Below the pieces are notes generated by a model that was not told where the DNA came from, ran no database searches, and worked only from the letters and a program-made list of their open reading frames with translations. From contig DASVWI010000012.1 of assembly GCA_036389675.1 (NCBI GenBank), positions 248,001 to 312,000 on the forward strand: a stretch of DNA of 64,000 nt. The letters run 5' to 3'. Source of the DNA: DASQYE01 sp036389675. GTDB lineage: Bacteria > Acidobacteriota > Blastocatellia > Pyrinomonadales > Pyrinomonadaceae. Below are positions 1 through 9,900 of the stretch, piece after piece; positions within the stretch are counted from its first letter, which is position 1, and each line of letters begins with the position of its first letter. Made by a program: the position numbers and the translations under genes.

Positions 1-603
1 GACGAGCTGTTTGTCTATCTGGCCGGTGACGCGCCCGAGCACTATCTTCGGCCACATGATATGAGCCTTCGCGCCTTCGCGCATGAGCGCCATGTCCTGC
101 TCCATCAAAACGGGGAAGGCGCGCAGCCGCGCTATCCAGTCCTCGTAATCCTTGACGGTTTGAAACCGCAGCAGCTCCGCCAGCTCGTCCGCGGTCTGAA
201 TGCCGCCGCGCTGGTTGATCGGCATCAGATAGGTGCGGAACTTGTAGCCCTCCACGTCCATCTCCAAATCTTTCTTGAAGAGGTCGTAGTTCAGCTGGTC
301 GGCTGTAGAGAGCTGCGCGCGGTCGATCTTGTTGATGCGGGCGAGGGTTTCCGTGGTGTGTGCCTGCCGTTTAAGAATGGCTTCAAGGCTATCGTCGTCC
401 CAGCGGTCGTTCCAGCGGCGGTCGCCCAAGGTCGAGGCGAACGTCGGATTCTGCTCCATCGTGTAATCCCACTCGGCATCGAATAGCGCGTGGAGCGCCC
501 TCGTACTCTCGTTGGCGTTAGCGCTCGTCTGAGCCCGGACGGTCAGGGCCGCCAGACTGAAGACCATCAACGGCAGCATTAATAACAGGTTTGTCAGGCG
601 CAT
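1..603 (-). CDS. DUF885 family secreted protein, 5' part only
   Basis: This is the N-terminal 201 codons of a minus-strand gene that runs off the left edge of the window. The ATG at 603-601 starts a signal peptide: a hydrophobic segment of about 20 residues ends in VRAQT, a likely signal peptidase I site. After that comes a helical region with the features of DUF885 proteins, including a WDYTMEQNP-like opening, TLGDRRWNDRW, and the LSTADQLNYDLFKKDLE stretch. Members are exported, about 550-600 residues long, and often described as lipoprotein-like or peptidase-like; the biochemical role is not settled. The family call rests on the N-terminal pattern only, because the C-terminal part that carries most conserved residues lies outside the window. 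The gene diverges from the MBL-fold gene at 841, with about 240 bases of spacer in which I see no clear regulatory site. Confidence 0.75.
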   Translation of the reverse strand, partial: MRLTNLLLMLPLMVFSLAALTVRAQTSANANESTRALHALFDAEWDYTMEQNPTFASTLGDRRWNDRWDDDSLEAILKRQAHTTETLARINKIDRAQLSTADQLNYDLFKKDLEMDVEGYKFRTYLMPINQRGGIQTADELAELLRFQTVKDYEDWIARLRAFPVLMEQDMALMREGAKAHIMWPKIVLGRVTGQIDKQLV

Positions 604-840
604 AGAATCTCCATCGGGCAGCTTCCCACACGGAGCGCCGCCTCTTTAGATATGTGTGATCGGATAAGACCTTGAGGAGCTTGAAAACAATATCACACGA
701 AGTCGCCGGGGCGCACGCCGCAGAAGACCTCGGCGGCGCGCCGGACGCTTGTCGCCCCCCCGCGGGTAGAAACGCACTTGATTGATTTTCGTGAAGATTT
801 GGTGAGCACCTTGAAAACAGACTGGGGCATCTAAATCGAC

Positions 841-1746
841 GTGAGCGTTACACCCGCGAATCTAAAAATCTACGCGCGCTTTGCGCGCCAGCACGCGCGG
901 CGCTTTCTGCAAGAGCGCGTGCGCGAGACGCGCACGCCGATACCGCCCGCGCCGCATCGCCCAGACCCGTCCCGTTGGAGCGACCAGCGCCTGACCGTCG
1001 CCTGGCTCGGTCACGCCACCATGCTTATCAATCTCTACGGCACTTGGCTTTTGACCGACCCCGTGCTGCGTTCCCGCGTCGGCGTCAACGTCGCCGGTCT
1101 GACAGTTGGCCCAAGGCGCATCGTTCAGCCGGCGCTCGGCGCACGCGAGCTGCCGCGGCTGGACGCCGTGCTTATCTCGCATGCTCACATGGATCACTGC
1201 GATCTGCCGACGCTGCGCCGCCTGCCGCGCGCAACCCACGCCATCGTGCAGCGCTACAACGGCGATCTGGTGCGCCGTTTCCGCAAGGTGAGCGAGCTTG
1301 GCTGGGGCCAGTCGGTCGAAGTCGCGGGCGCGCGCGTAGAAGCCATAAAGGTCGAGCACTGGGGCGCGCGTCGGCTGACGGACAAGCATCGCGGCTTCGG
1401 CGGTTTCCTGATTACGAAGAACGGGCGCGCCGTCGTCTTCGGCGGTGACACTGCCTACACGCACGCCTTCGTGAATCTTCGTCAACGCTTGAAGATCGAT
1501 CTGGCGATCATGCCCATCGGCGCTTACGACCCTTACATACACGCCCACGCCAACCCGGAACAGTCCTGGGCCATGAGCCGCGAGATGAACGCGACCTATA
1601 TCTTGCCCATGCACCATTCGACCTTTCGCCTGAGCCGCGAGCCAGTCCTTGAGCCCATCACGCGACTTCTCAAGGCCGCCGGTGACGAGCCTTGGCGCGT
1701 CGCCCTGCGCGAGCCCGGCGAGACGTGGACGATGCCCGAAGACTAG
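841..1746 (+). CDS. MBL-fold metal-dependent hydrolase (NAPE-PLD/UlaG-like)
   Basis: The product is a 301-residue metallo-beta-lactamase-fold hydrolase. The metal-binding motif HAHMDH is at residues 114-119. It follows WLGHATMLI (about 55-63) and LLTDPV (70-75), which together are typical of the NAPE-PLD/UlaG-like branch, acting on phosphodiester or lactone bonds. Later ligands are visible in KVEHWGAR, FGGDTAY and PMHHSTF. There is no signal peptide, so the enzyme is probably cytoplasmic. The GTG at 841 is the first start codon after an in-frame TAA at 832-834, which limits the choice of start; I see no strong Shine-Dalgarno. The substrate cannot be told from the sequence. The neighbours do not form an obvious pathway with it. 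Confidence 0.88.
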   Translation: MSVTPANLKIYARFARQHARRFLQERVRETRTPIPPAPHRPDPSRWSDQRLTVAWLGHATMLINLYGTWLLTDPVLRSRVGVNVAGLTVGPRRIVQPALGARELPRLDAVLISHAHMDHCDLPTLRRLPRATHAIVQRYNGDLVRRFRKVSELGWGQSVEVAGARVEAIKVEHWGARRLTDKHRGFGGFLITKNGRAVVFGGDTAYTHAFVNLRQRLKIDLAIMPIGAYDPYIHAHANPEQSWAMSREMNATYILPMHHSTFRLSREPVLEPITRLLKAAGDEPWRVALREPGETWTMPED

Positions 1747-1855
1747 CCGCCGAACTTTTCCCCTGTAAGAGCACTATTCGTCTGCCCGAACTTCCTGTAT
1801 GCTCCTGCCATAAAGGAAATCCACGGATGCGGAAGCTGAGGGACAGGATTCAGTT

Positions 1856-2530
1856 ATGAGCGCGCGCCGAAAAGCTCTGCTGCTCGGCGCGACGGGTCTG
1901 GTCGGCGGCCATTGTCTGAACAAGCTGCTGGCCGACGCTGACTACTACGGGGTCGTCACGCTCGGTAGAAAGCGGCTCCCGCTCGAACACGAGAAGCTTG
2001 AGCAACACCTCATTGACTTCAAACGCCTGCCGGATTTCGCGTCGCTCATAGAGGCCGAGGACATCTTCAGTTGTCTGGGGACGACGATCAGGAAGGCGCG
2101 GACGAAAGAAGCTTTCCGAGAGGTTGATTTCACGTACCAGTACGAGGTTGCTCGCATCGCGGCGCAAGCGGGCGCGGAGCAGTTGCTGCTCGTCTCATCC
2201 ATGGGAGCCGATGCGCGCTCGGCAATCTTCTACAATCGAGTCAAAGGCGAGCTGGAAGACGCTGTCTCGAAGCTACCCTTCGGCGGCATTCAAATCTTTC
2301 GCCCGTCGCTGCTGCTGGGCGCGCGCGAAGAGATCAGGCCCGGAGAGCGAGTCTCCGAGTACGCGATGAAGACATTCTCCTTCCTGCTGGCAGGCCCGCT
2401 CGAAAAGTATCGTCCCGTCGAGGCGAGCACGGTCGCCTCGGCCATGCTCAGGGTCGCAAAGGAGCATCCGGCGGGCATCAACGTCTTTCCGTCTGATCTC
2501 ATCAGCGCGATGGGCGGCAGCGACGCCTGA
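1856..2530 (+). CDS. NAD(P)-binding oxidoreductase, TIP30/HTATIP2-like
   Basis: This is a 224-residue single-domain Rossmann protein of the atypical short-chain dehydrogenase type. The N terminus carries the dinucleotide-binding motif GATGLVGG (about residues 11-18). SSMGAD and YNRVKGE further on supply the Ser and the YxxxK pair expected of SDR enzymes. The text DIFSCLGTTIRKA and the overall length match the TIP30/HTATIP2 group of NAD(P)H-binding proteins, whose bacterial members have no firmly assigned substrate. No signal peptide or membrane segment is present. The ATG at 1856 lies 110 bases after the MBL gene on the same strand. The broken DinB-family gene starts 32 bases downstream, so the two could share a transcript. 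Confidence 0.82.
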   Translation: MSARRKALLLGATGLVGGHCLNKLLADADYYGVVTLGRKRLPLEHEKLEQHLIDFKRLPDFASLIEAEDIFSCLGTTIRKARTKEAFREVDFTYQYEVARIAAQAGAEQLLLVSSMGADARSAIFYNRVKGELEDAVSKLPFGGIQIFRPSLLLGAREEIRPGERVSEYAMKTFSFLLAGPLEKYRPVEASTVASAMLRVAKEHPAGINVFPSDLISAMGGSDA

Positions 2531-2562
2531 GAATGAAAGTCAGGAAGGACAGGAGGATGATA

Positions 2563-3048
2563 ATGGAGACTGACAAAGCATTGCGCGAGCATGTGCTCTA
2601 CGTGTTGCGCGGCGGAGGGGCACACATAGGCTTCGAGGGCGTCATCGCGGATTTTCCCGCCCGATTGATCAACGAGAAGGTCGGGCCGATTCCCTACACG
2701 CCGTGGTAGGTGCTTGAGCACATGCGTATCGCGCAGTGGGATATTCTTGAGTTCAGCCGCAACTCCGATCACGTTTCGCCCGAGTGGCCCGGGGGATACT
2801 GGCCGGGCGATGACGTGGTGGCTGATGCTGGTGCATGGGCGAAAAGCGTAGAGGCATTCCGCGCCGATCTGAAGGAGATGGAGCGGCTAGTGGAAGACCC
2901 GTCGGTAGACCTCTTCATGCCCATCGCGCACGGCGAGGGGCAGACCGTGCTGCGCGAAGCGCTGCTGGTCGCAGACCATAACGCTTATCATCTGGGCGTG
3001 CTTTCGACGCTCAAGCGATTGCTCTCGGCAGAGGCGAAAAGCGAGTGA
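2563..3048 (+). pseudogene. DinB-family protein interrupted by an in-frame TAG
   Basis: The ATG at 2563 is preceded by AGGAGG at 2551-2556, ideal ribosome-binding spacing. The frame runs 48 codons to an amber TAG at 2707-2709, then continues uninterrupted to a TGA at 3046-3048. Joined, the two parts read as one DinB/YfiT-like four-helix protein of about 161 residues. PYTPW precedes the stop and VLEHMRIAQWDIL follows it, and the C-terminal DHNAYHLG holds a typical metal-ligand His. In this family the interrupted position is normally Gln, so one C-to-T change of CAG would explain the TAG. Options are a recent nonsense mutation, a sequencing error or amber read-through. The part after the stop is as well preserved as the part before it, so any loss is recent. 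The function of intact members, often thiol-transferase or stress-linked, is uncertain. Confidence 0.8.
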
Positions 3049-3083
3049 GTCAATAAAGTGTAAACGATGAAGGAGACGAGCAA

Positions 3084-4070
3084 ATGAAGATGAGAGAATT
3101 AGGGCACAGCGGATTGCGTGTTCCCGCTTTGGGCCTGGGCTGCATGGGGATGTCGGAGTTTTACGGCGAGCGCAATGACGACGAGTCCGTCGCGACCATT
3201 CACAGGGCGATAGAGCTGGGCGTCAACTTTCTCGATACGGCGGACATGTACGGCGTGGGCCATAACGAAGAGTTGATCGGGCGTGCCATTCGCGGGCGGC
3301 GCGAAGAGGTCATCCTCGCGACCAAGTTCGGCAACGTGCGCGGGGCGGACGGCAGCTTCTTAGGCATCAACGGCAAGCCGGAGTACGTGCGCTCGGCCTG
3401 CGAAGCAAGCCTCAGCCGTCTGGGCGTGGATGTGATCGATCTGTATTACCAGCATCGCGTGGACGAGAGCGTCGCTATAGAGGAGACGGTCGGCGCGATG
3501 GCGCGCCTTGTGGAGGAAGGGAAGGTGCGCTACCTCGGCCTCTCGGAAGCGGGAGCAGAGACCATCCGGCGCGCTCATAGCGTCCACCCAATCGCCGCGC
3601 TTCAGAGCGAGTACAGCCTTTGGAGCCGCGACGTGGAGGAGGAGATCCTGCCCGCCTGTCGCGAGCTTGGCATAGGCTTTGTGGCCTACAGTCCTCTCGG
3701 GCGCGGATTCCTGACCGGAGAGATCAGGAATCAGCAAAGTCTCTCCGAAGATGACAGGCGTCGTCAGTTCCCGCGCTTTCAGGGCGATAACTTCGAGCAT
3801 AATCTACAACTGGTCGAGCGTATTCGTGAGATCGCAGCCGAGAAGGGATGCGAGCCCGCGCAGCTTGCCCTCGCGTGGGTACTGGCGCAGGGCGAAGACA
3901 TCGTGCCCATTCCGGGGACGAAGCGGCGCAAGTATCTTGAGGTGAACGTCAGGGCCGTGGAGATCGAATTGACCGCCGGTGAGCTTGAGCGCATTAACGA
4001 ATCGGCGCGACCGGGCGCTGCCGCCGGAACGCGTTACCCGGAAGCGGCGATGCGCTCCGTCAATCGTTGA
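3084..4070 (+). CDS. Aldo/keto reductase
   Basis: A 328-residue NADP-dependent aldo/keto reductase with a (beta/alpha)8 barrel. The catalytic tetrad is visible as Asp51 and Tyr56 in FLDTADMYG, Lys81 in LATKFG and His124 in YYQHRVD. The C-terminal VPIPGTKRRKYLEVN is the usual cofactor-phosphate binding loop. Length and the N-terminal GLGCMGMSEFYG match the large group of bacterial reductases active on small aldehydes and ketones. No export signal is seen. The ATG at 3084 has a GGAGACGAG sequence about 7 bases upstream. It lies 35 bases after the broken DinB gene, on the same strand, and is followed by a perfect inverted repeat at 4089-4164, before the amidohydrolase pair. Confidence 0.93.
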   Translation: MKMRELGHSGLRVPALGLGCMGMSEFYGERNDDESVATIHRAIELGVNFLDTADMYGVGHNEELIGRAIRGRREEVILATKFGNVRGADGSFLGINGKPEYVRSACEASLSRLGVDVIDLYYQHRVDESVAIEETVGAMARLVEEGKVRYLGLSEAGAETIRRAHSVHPIAALQSEYSLWSRDVEEEILPACRELGIGFVAYSPLGRGFLTGEIRNQQSLSEDDRRRQFPRFQGDNFEHNLQLVERIREIAAEKGCEPAQLALAWVLAQGEDIVPIPGTKRRKYLEVNVRAVEIELTAGELERINESARPGAAAGTRYPEAAMRSVNR

Positions 4071-4088
4071 CGCGCATCAGTTGAATGT

Positions 4089-4164
4089 AGGTCAGTACCG
4101 CCTGCGGTAGCGGGCGGGTCTGCAAAGTTGAGTACCCGCCCGCTACCGCAGGCGGTACTGACCT
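4089..4164. repeat. Perfect 31-bp inverted repeat with 14-nt loop
   Basis: The arms at 4089-4119 and 4134-4164 are exact reverse complements, separated by 14 bases. The core is GTACCGCCTGCGGTA-like and itself partly palindromic. The element fills the gap between the aldo/keto reductase and the amidohydrolase gene. Its size and symmetry fit a REP-like or MITE-like mobile palindrome more than an ordinary terminator, since no T-run follows either arm; as RNA it would still form a very strong hairpin. Confidence 0.9.
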
Positions 4165-4187
4165 GCTTTCTTTGTGAGGAAAAGAAG

Positions 4188-5522
4188 ATGAAAGCTATTC
4201 TCGCCCTGACCTTTGCGCTCGTGTGCGCGACACCGGCGCTCGTGCGCGCACAGGACAAACCGCAAGCCTATACGGGTGCAACCATCATCCCCGTCAACGG
4301 CCCTCCGATTGAAGACGGCGTGCTCGTCATTCACAGAGGAAAGATCATCGCCGTCGGCGCTCGCGCTTCCGTGCAGTTGCCAGCCGATGCCGAGACCATC
4401 GCGTCCGGCGGGAAAGTCATCATGCCCGGGCTCGTCGACTCGCACAGCCACATAGGCAGCGGCGCGGGCGGCGACAACTCCGCGCCCATTCAGCCGGACG
4501 TGCGTATTCTGGATTCCATCAACGTCATGGACAACAGCCTGAAGCGCGCACGCTCGGGCGGCATCACGACCGTCAACGTGATGCCGGGCTCAGCCCTTCT
4601 GCTGAGCGGGCAGACGCTCTATCTCAAGCTGAGACGCGGCAGCGTCATCGATGACCTGTTGATTAAAGACGCGCGGGGCAACATAGCCGGCGGGATGAAG
4701 ATGGCTAACGGCTCGAACCCCTTGCGCCCGGATGCCAACGGCCCTTTTCCGGGGACGCGAGCCCGCAGCGCCTCGCTCGTGCGCGAGCAGTTCACGAGGG
4801 CACAGGAGTATCGCGAGAAGATTCGCCGCGCCGGTGTTGACAAGTCGAAGCTGCCGCCGCGCGATCTGGCGATGGAGGCGCTGGTCGAAGTTCTGGATGG
4901 CCGCCGCACGGTTCACTTTCACACGCACCGCCACGACGACATCCTGACGGCGGTGCGGCTCTCGAAGGAGTTCGGCTTCCGGATTGTGCTGCACCACGTC
5001 ACGGAAGGATGGAAAGTTGCCGACGAGATTGCGCGTGCTAAAGCGCCCGTCTCTTTAACGGTCGTGGATGCTCCGGGCGGAAAGCTCGAATCCGTCGACG
5101 TGACGCTCGGCAACGGCATGATGCTTGATCGCGCGCGCGTGCTCGTCGGCTTTAACACGGACGATTACATCACGGACTCGCGACTCTTCCTGCGCGCGGC
5201 GGCCCTGTCTGTGCGCGCGGGGATGCCGCGCGAACGCGCGCTCTACGCGATGACGATGGCCGGGGCCGAGATGCTCGACCTGCAAGACCGCACGGGCTCG
5301 CTTGAGGTGGGCAAGGACGCAGACTTCATCATCCTCTCGGGCGATCCCCTGAGCGTTTATACGCACGTACTGGAAACCTATGTTGAGGGCGTCAGGGTCT
5401 TTGACCGCGCGAACCCGGATGACCGCCTCTATGCAACGGGAGGCAACGGAGCGGGGCGCGGGCAGATGCTGGACACGGACGAGGTCGAGCGCACCATGAG
5501 CGGCGAAGGGGAGGGCCAGTGA
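4188..5522 (+). CDS. Secreted amidohydrolase, metal site mostly intact
   Basis: A 444-residue exported amidohydrolase of the imidazolonepropionase/dihydroorotase-like superfamily. The signal peptide is MKAILALTFALVCATPA followed by LVRAQD, with cleavage near residue 22. The first metal motif HSH is in MPGLVDSHSHIG. Further candidate ligands are FHTHRHDD, VLHHVTEGW and FNTDDY, followed by the usual C-terminal LEVGKDADFIIL. I chose the ATG at 4188 over upstream frames because it begins the signal peptide and is preceded by GTGAGGAAAAG. The frame upstream of 4188 lies within the inverted repeat and is not credible coding sequence. The stop overlaps the start of the next gene by one base, so the two paralogues are probably co-translated. 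Substrate unknown; such pairs are common in this kind of genome. Confidence 0.88.
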   Translation: MKAILALTFALVCATPALVRAQDKPQAYTGATIIPVNGPPIEDGVLVIHRGKIIAVGARASVQLPADAETIASGGKVIMPGLVDSHSHIGSGAGGDNSAPIQPDVRILDSINVMDNSLKRARSGGITTVNVMPGSALLLSGQTLYLKLRRGSVIDDLLIKDARGNIAGGMKMANGSNPLRPDANGPFPGTRARSASLVREQFTRAQEYREKIRRAGVDKSKLPPRDLAMEALVEVLDGRRTVHFHTHRHDDILTAVRLSKEFGFRIVLHHVTEGWKVADEIARAKAPVSLTVVDAPGGKLESVDVTLGNGMMLDRARVLVGFNTDDYITDSRLFLRAAALSVRAGMPRERALYAMTMAGAEMLDLQDRTGSLEVGKDADFIILSGDPLSVYTHVLETYVEGVRVFDRANPDDRLYATGGNGAGRGQMLDTDEVERTMSGEGEGQ

Positions 5523-6757
5523 TGATTGCAGACATTTACGCATTCGCGGGGCGCTCGCTCTTACTGCTGCTCGTCACGATGGTTGCCGCCGCCTCGGCTT
5601 TGGCACAGGTGGCCGTCCGCGGCGAGACCGTCTACACGATGGCTGGGCCGGCCATTCGCGACGGCATCGTCCTCATCCGGGACGGCAAAATTGAGAGCGT
5701 CGGCGCGGCATCAAGCGTCCGCATCCCGGCGGGCTACAAAACCATCAATGCCCGCGTCGTGACGCCCGGCCTCGTCGACGCGCACTCGACCATAGGTCTC
5801 TCCGGTTATCTCAATCAGCCGCACGATCAGCAACAGCTCGAACGCTCGTCTCCCATCCAGCCGGAGCTGCGCGCCGTTGATGCCTACAATGGCCGCGAGC
5901 GTCTCATCGAATGGGTGCGCGGCTTCGGCGTGACGACCGTCCACACCGGACACGGGCCGGGCTCTCTCATTTCGGGGCAGACCATGATCGTCAAGACGAC
6001 GAGCGGCGAGGTAGAGCAGGCGACCCTTGTACCGACGGCGATGATCGCCGCTTCCGTGGGCGAGGCCGGGCTCGGCCCGGCGGGGCGCGCACCCGGCACA
6101 CACTCGAAAGAGATTGCCATGCTGCGCGCGGAGCTACTGAAGACGCAGGAGTACGACCGCAAGCAAGCGGGCACGAAGGAAGACCAGAGGGGAACGCGCG
6201 ACCTGCGCGCCGAAGCCCTCGCGCGCGTCCTCAAGGGCGAGATACCGCTGCTCGTCACGGTTCATCGCGCGCACAACATCATCGCCGTCCTGCGTCTTGC
6301 CAAAGAGTTCAATATACGCGTCATCCTTGACGGTGCGGCTGAAGCGTATCTGGTCGCGCCGCAGATCAGGGCGGCTAATGTTCCCGTGATCGTTCATCCG
6401 ACGATGTATCGCGCCGCCGGAGAGACGGAGAATCTCAGCATGGAGACGGCGGCCACGCTGCGTCGGGCGGGCATCGCAATCGCGCTGCAAAGCGGCTTCG
6501 AGAATTATGTGCCCAAAACGCGCGTCGTCCTGTTCGAGGCCGCGGTCGCCGCCGCCAACGGCCTCACGTTCGAGGAAGCTCTCTCAAGCATTACGATTGA
6601 CGCCGCGCGGATGCTCGGCATCTCGGCCCGCGTCGGCTCGCTCGAAGCGGGCAAGGACGCAGACCTCGCGCTCTACGACGGAGACCCCTTCGAGTACACC
6701 ACGCACTGCACGGGCACGATCATCAACGGCAAGGTGGTCAGCGAAGAGGCACATTAA
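5522..6757 (+). CDS. Amidohydrolase paralogue with degenerate metal site
   Basis: A 411-residue exported paralogue of the preceding protein, beginning at ATG 5522, which shares its A with the upstream TGA. An N-terminal hydrophobic stretch (LLLLLVTMVAAASALAQ) is the signal peptide. The fold is retained throughout, including TPGLVDAHS, LISGQTM and the C-terminal LEAGKDADLALYDGDP. Aligning by eye to the partner, HSHIG is HSTIG here, LHHVTEG is LDGAAEA, and FNTDDY is LQSGFEN. At least three metal or catalytic positions are therefore lost. Either it is a pseudoenzyme partner of the upstream protein or it uses a different set of ligands. Tight coupling and similar length favour a heteromer. A GTG at 5519 is the alternative start. 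Confidence 0.82.
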   Translation: MIADIYAFAGRSLLLLLVTMVAAASALAQVAVRGETVYTMAGPAIRDGIVLIRDGKIESVGAASSVRIPAGYKTINARVVTPGLVDAHSTIGLSGYLNQPHDQQQLERSSPIQPELRAVDAYNGRERLIEWVRGFGVTTVHTGHGPGSLISGQTMIVKTTSGEVEQATLVPTAMIAASVGEAGLGPAGRAPGTHSKEIAMLRAELLKTQEYDRKQAGTKEDQRGTRDLRAEALARVLKGEIPLLVTVHRAHNIIAVLRLAKEFNIRVILDGAAEAYLVAPQIRAANVPVIVHPTMYRAAGETENLSMETAATLRRAGIAIALQSGFENYVPKTRVVLFEAAVAAANGLTFEEALSSITIDAARMLGISARVGSLEAGKDADLALYDGDPFEYTTHCTGTIINGKVVSEEAH

Positions 6758-6793
6758 GCCGGCGCGCATCGAAGCAGTCTTTGAAGATAAAGC

Positions 6794-6829
6794 GAAGGGG
6801 ACGACAATATATAAACTGTCGTCCCCTTC
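6794..6829. terminator. Bidirectional terminator hairpin between convergent genes
   Basis: A perfect 13-bp stem (6794-6806 with 6817-6829) and 10-base AT-rich loop lie between the end of the amidohydrolase pair at 6757 and the 3' end of the cyclic glucan synthase at 6977. Both sides are moderately T-rich in the reading direction, so it could serve both transcripts. Confidence 0.75.
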
Positions 6830-6976
6830 TTACTTGAGCAAAAGCTTATATTGACTGTGGGTCGCGGGCGGCGGTTGCTCCGTTCTCGTCTCGTGAACGG
6901 ACGGGCACGCGTTTTCCTGGCATCAATTCGGCAAGGGGTGTGCCGTGTGGCTGTTCGAGCCGAAGCCGACATGACT

Positions 6977-9900
6977 TTATTCATGCGAGAGGGAGGCCTG
7001 CGCCGTTTCCGTGCCCCGCCGCTCGTCCGCCGCTCCCTGTGCGCGTGCGCCCAGCACGACGCGCACGCTATGACGCGCGCCGTCATCCTTGAGGGGAATA
7101 TCATCGGAGGGTTGAAGCTCGCCGTCCACTTCGACCAGCGCTATGCCGCGATTGATGCCGTATGGGTTCTCGACTTTGATCTGATAGCGCGCCGAGCCGT
7201 GGCGATAGTTGATCTCGTATTCGCGCCAGCTGCGCGGGATACAAGGGTCAACGCGCAGCCTCTCTCCGCGGAGTTGAAAGCCCAGAATGAATTCCAACCC
7301 GGCGCGATACATCCAGCTCGCAGAGCCCGTGTACCATGTCCAGCCCCCGCGCCCGGTGTGCGGCGGCACGGCGTAGACATCCGCGGCGGCGACATAGGGC
7401 TCGACCTTGTACTTGTGAAGACCAGCGCGCGTCGAGGCGTGATTGATCGGATTCAGGAGCGCGAACAACTCGCCGGCGCGATCACCGTCGCCGAGGATGG
7501 CGTAGGCGATTAAAGTCCAGAGCGCCGCGTGCGTGTACTGCCCGCCGTTCTCGCGCACGCCCGGCACGTAGCCTTTGATATAGCCGGGGTCGAGCGCGCT
7601 ATGGTCGAACGGCGGCGTAAACAGTATGACCAGCCCGTCGCCGCGACGAATCAGATACTCTTCGACGGCGGCCATCGCGCGCGCCGCCCTCTGGTGGTCG
7701 GCTGCGCCGCTGATGACGCCCCACGATTGAGCAATCGAATCAATGCGACACTCTTCGTTCTGTGCAGAGCCCAGGGGCGTGCCGTCATCAAAGTAGGCGC
7801 GACGATACCAGTCGCCGTCCCAGCCTTCGGCTTCGAGCGCTTTCTTTAAGCTCGATACGTGGTCGCGATAGGCCCGGGCACGCGCAGTGTCGGCGCGCGC
7901 CTCGCAGAAGGGCGTGAACCATTCCAGAGTGTTGTGAAGAAACCAGCCGACCCAGATGCTCTCTCCTTTACCCTTGTTGCCGACGCGGTTCATCCCGTCG
8001 TTCCAATCGCCCGAGCCCATCAAAGGTAGACCATGCTCGCCCACCGCGAGGCTGCGCTCGAGCGTACGCACGCAATGCTCGTAGAGGCTTGCACGCTCCG
8101 CAGAGACACCGGGCTGCATGTATGACTCGTCCTCTTCCGGCCCGAGCAGCGGCGCTTCCAGAAAGGGAACTACCTCGTCCAGCACCGCAGCGTCGCCCGT
8201 CGCGTTGACGTAGAAGCTTGCGACGTAGGGCAGCCACAGCAGGTCGTCCGAGAAGCGCGTCCGCACGCCGCGACCGGTCGGCGGATGCCACCAGTGCTGA
8301 ACGTCGCCTTCTTTGAACTGGTGACGCGCGGCGCGAAGCAGTTGCTCGCGCGCAATGTCCGGCCTGCTGTAGACGATAGCCATCACGTCTTGCAGTTGGT
8401 CGCGGAATCCGTAAGCGCCGCCCGACTGGTAGAAGGCTGAGCGCGCCAGCACGCGGCACGCAAGGGTCTGATAGGGCAGCCAGCGATTGAGAATAGTATC
8501 CATCGCGGCATCCGGCGTGCGGACTTCGACCGTGTCCAGTATCTTGTCCCAGTGCGAGAGCACGCGCTCGAACGCTTCGCCCGCGACGTGCGGCTGGCGA
8601 TAGCGCGTCATCACCTCGACCGCCTCTTCGCGCGTCTCCGCTTCACCGAGGAGAAAGACGATCTCGCGCGCTTCGCCCGGCGCTAATTCGATGGTCGTTT
8701 GCAGCGCCGCGCAGGGGTCGAACCCTGTGCCCGCGCGGCCAGACAGATGAGTGCGCCGCAGGGCCGCAGGGCGTGCGGCGCTACGGTTTCGTCCCAGAAA
8801 CTCCTTGCGGTCGCACGTCGCCGTGCGCGCGGGCGCGCTCATATCTGCGAAAGCGACGCGGTCGGCGAACTCGTTGTTGTAAGGGTTACGCGCGAAGATT
8901 GCGCCGCTCTCGTCGATCTCAGTGATGATATAGGGGGCGGAGCGCCCGCGCTCGACGCCCAGCACAAGCTCGCTATAGCTCGTCACAGACAGACGCCGCC
9001 TCCTGTCCGTGCGATTACGCAGACGCAGCAGCGATACCTTGACGGATGTGTCGAGCGGGACAAACAGCAGAAGCTCCTGCGATATGCCGTGGCTCGTGTG
9101 CTCGAAGACGGTGTAGCCCTGACCGTGGCGTATGGTGTAAGGCTCCACTTCGCGCACGGGCAGCGGAGTGGTTGTCCAGACAGTTCCGCTCTCTTCGTCG
9201 CGCAGGTAGATGCACTCGCCGACCGGGTCAGAGACGGCATCGTTCGACCACGGCGTCAGGCGATTCTCGCGGCTGTTGACAGACCATGTATAGCCTCCGC
9301 CCGTCTCCGTCACCTGAAAACCGAAGTCGCGCTCGTTGGCGATGATGTTCGTCCATGGCGCTGGCGTCCACTGGCCTTCGCCCAGCACCGTCACGTATTC
9401 GCGACCGCCCTGATGAAAGCCGCCGAGCCCGTTGAAGAAAGCCAGCTCGGGAGTAGCGAAGGTCGGCTCGGGGTACTGGCGTGAAGGAGTGCGCGGCGCG
9501 AAAGCGGGCGGCAGCGCGTCCTCCGGCATACGCCGCACGAGCTGTTCCGAAAGCTCGCCGCGCTCGGGCACGATGACCACGCGCGCCACGGCGTGCAGGA
9601 GAATCCTGTCGGCTTCCGGCATCAGGTCGGAGCGCCGCAGGTAGACGCCCCCCGGCTTATCCTGCAAAGCCGCCGAGCCGGACGAGCGAACCAGCGCCAC
9701 CAACTCTTCCTGTAGCGCCTGCACGTAGCTCGGCGGATGATCGTTGAGGATCACGAGATCGATAGAGAGCCCCTTCAGGCGCAGGTATTCGTGGCCGCGC
9801 AGAAGCTGGCGCACCGTGCTGAGGTCTTCGGAGCGGCTGATCCGCACGATGACGATGGGCAGGTCGCCGCTGATGCCGTAGGGCCAGAGGCTCGCCTGCG

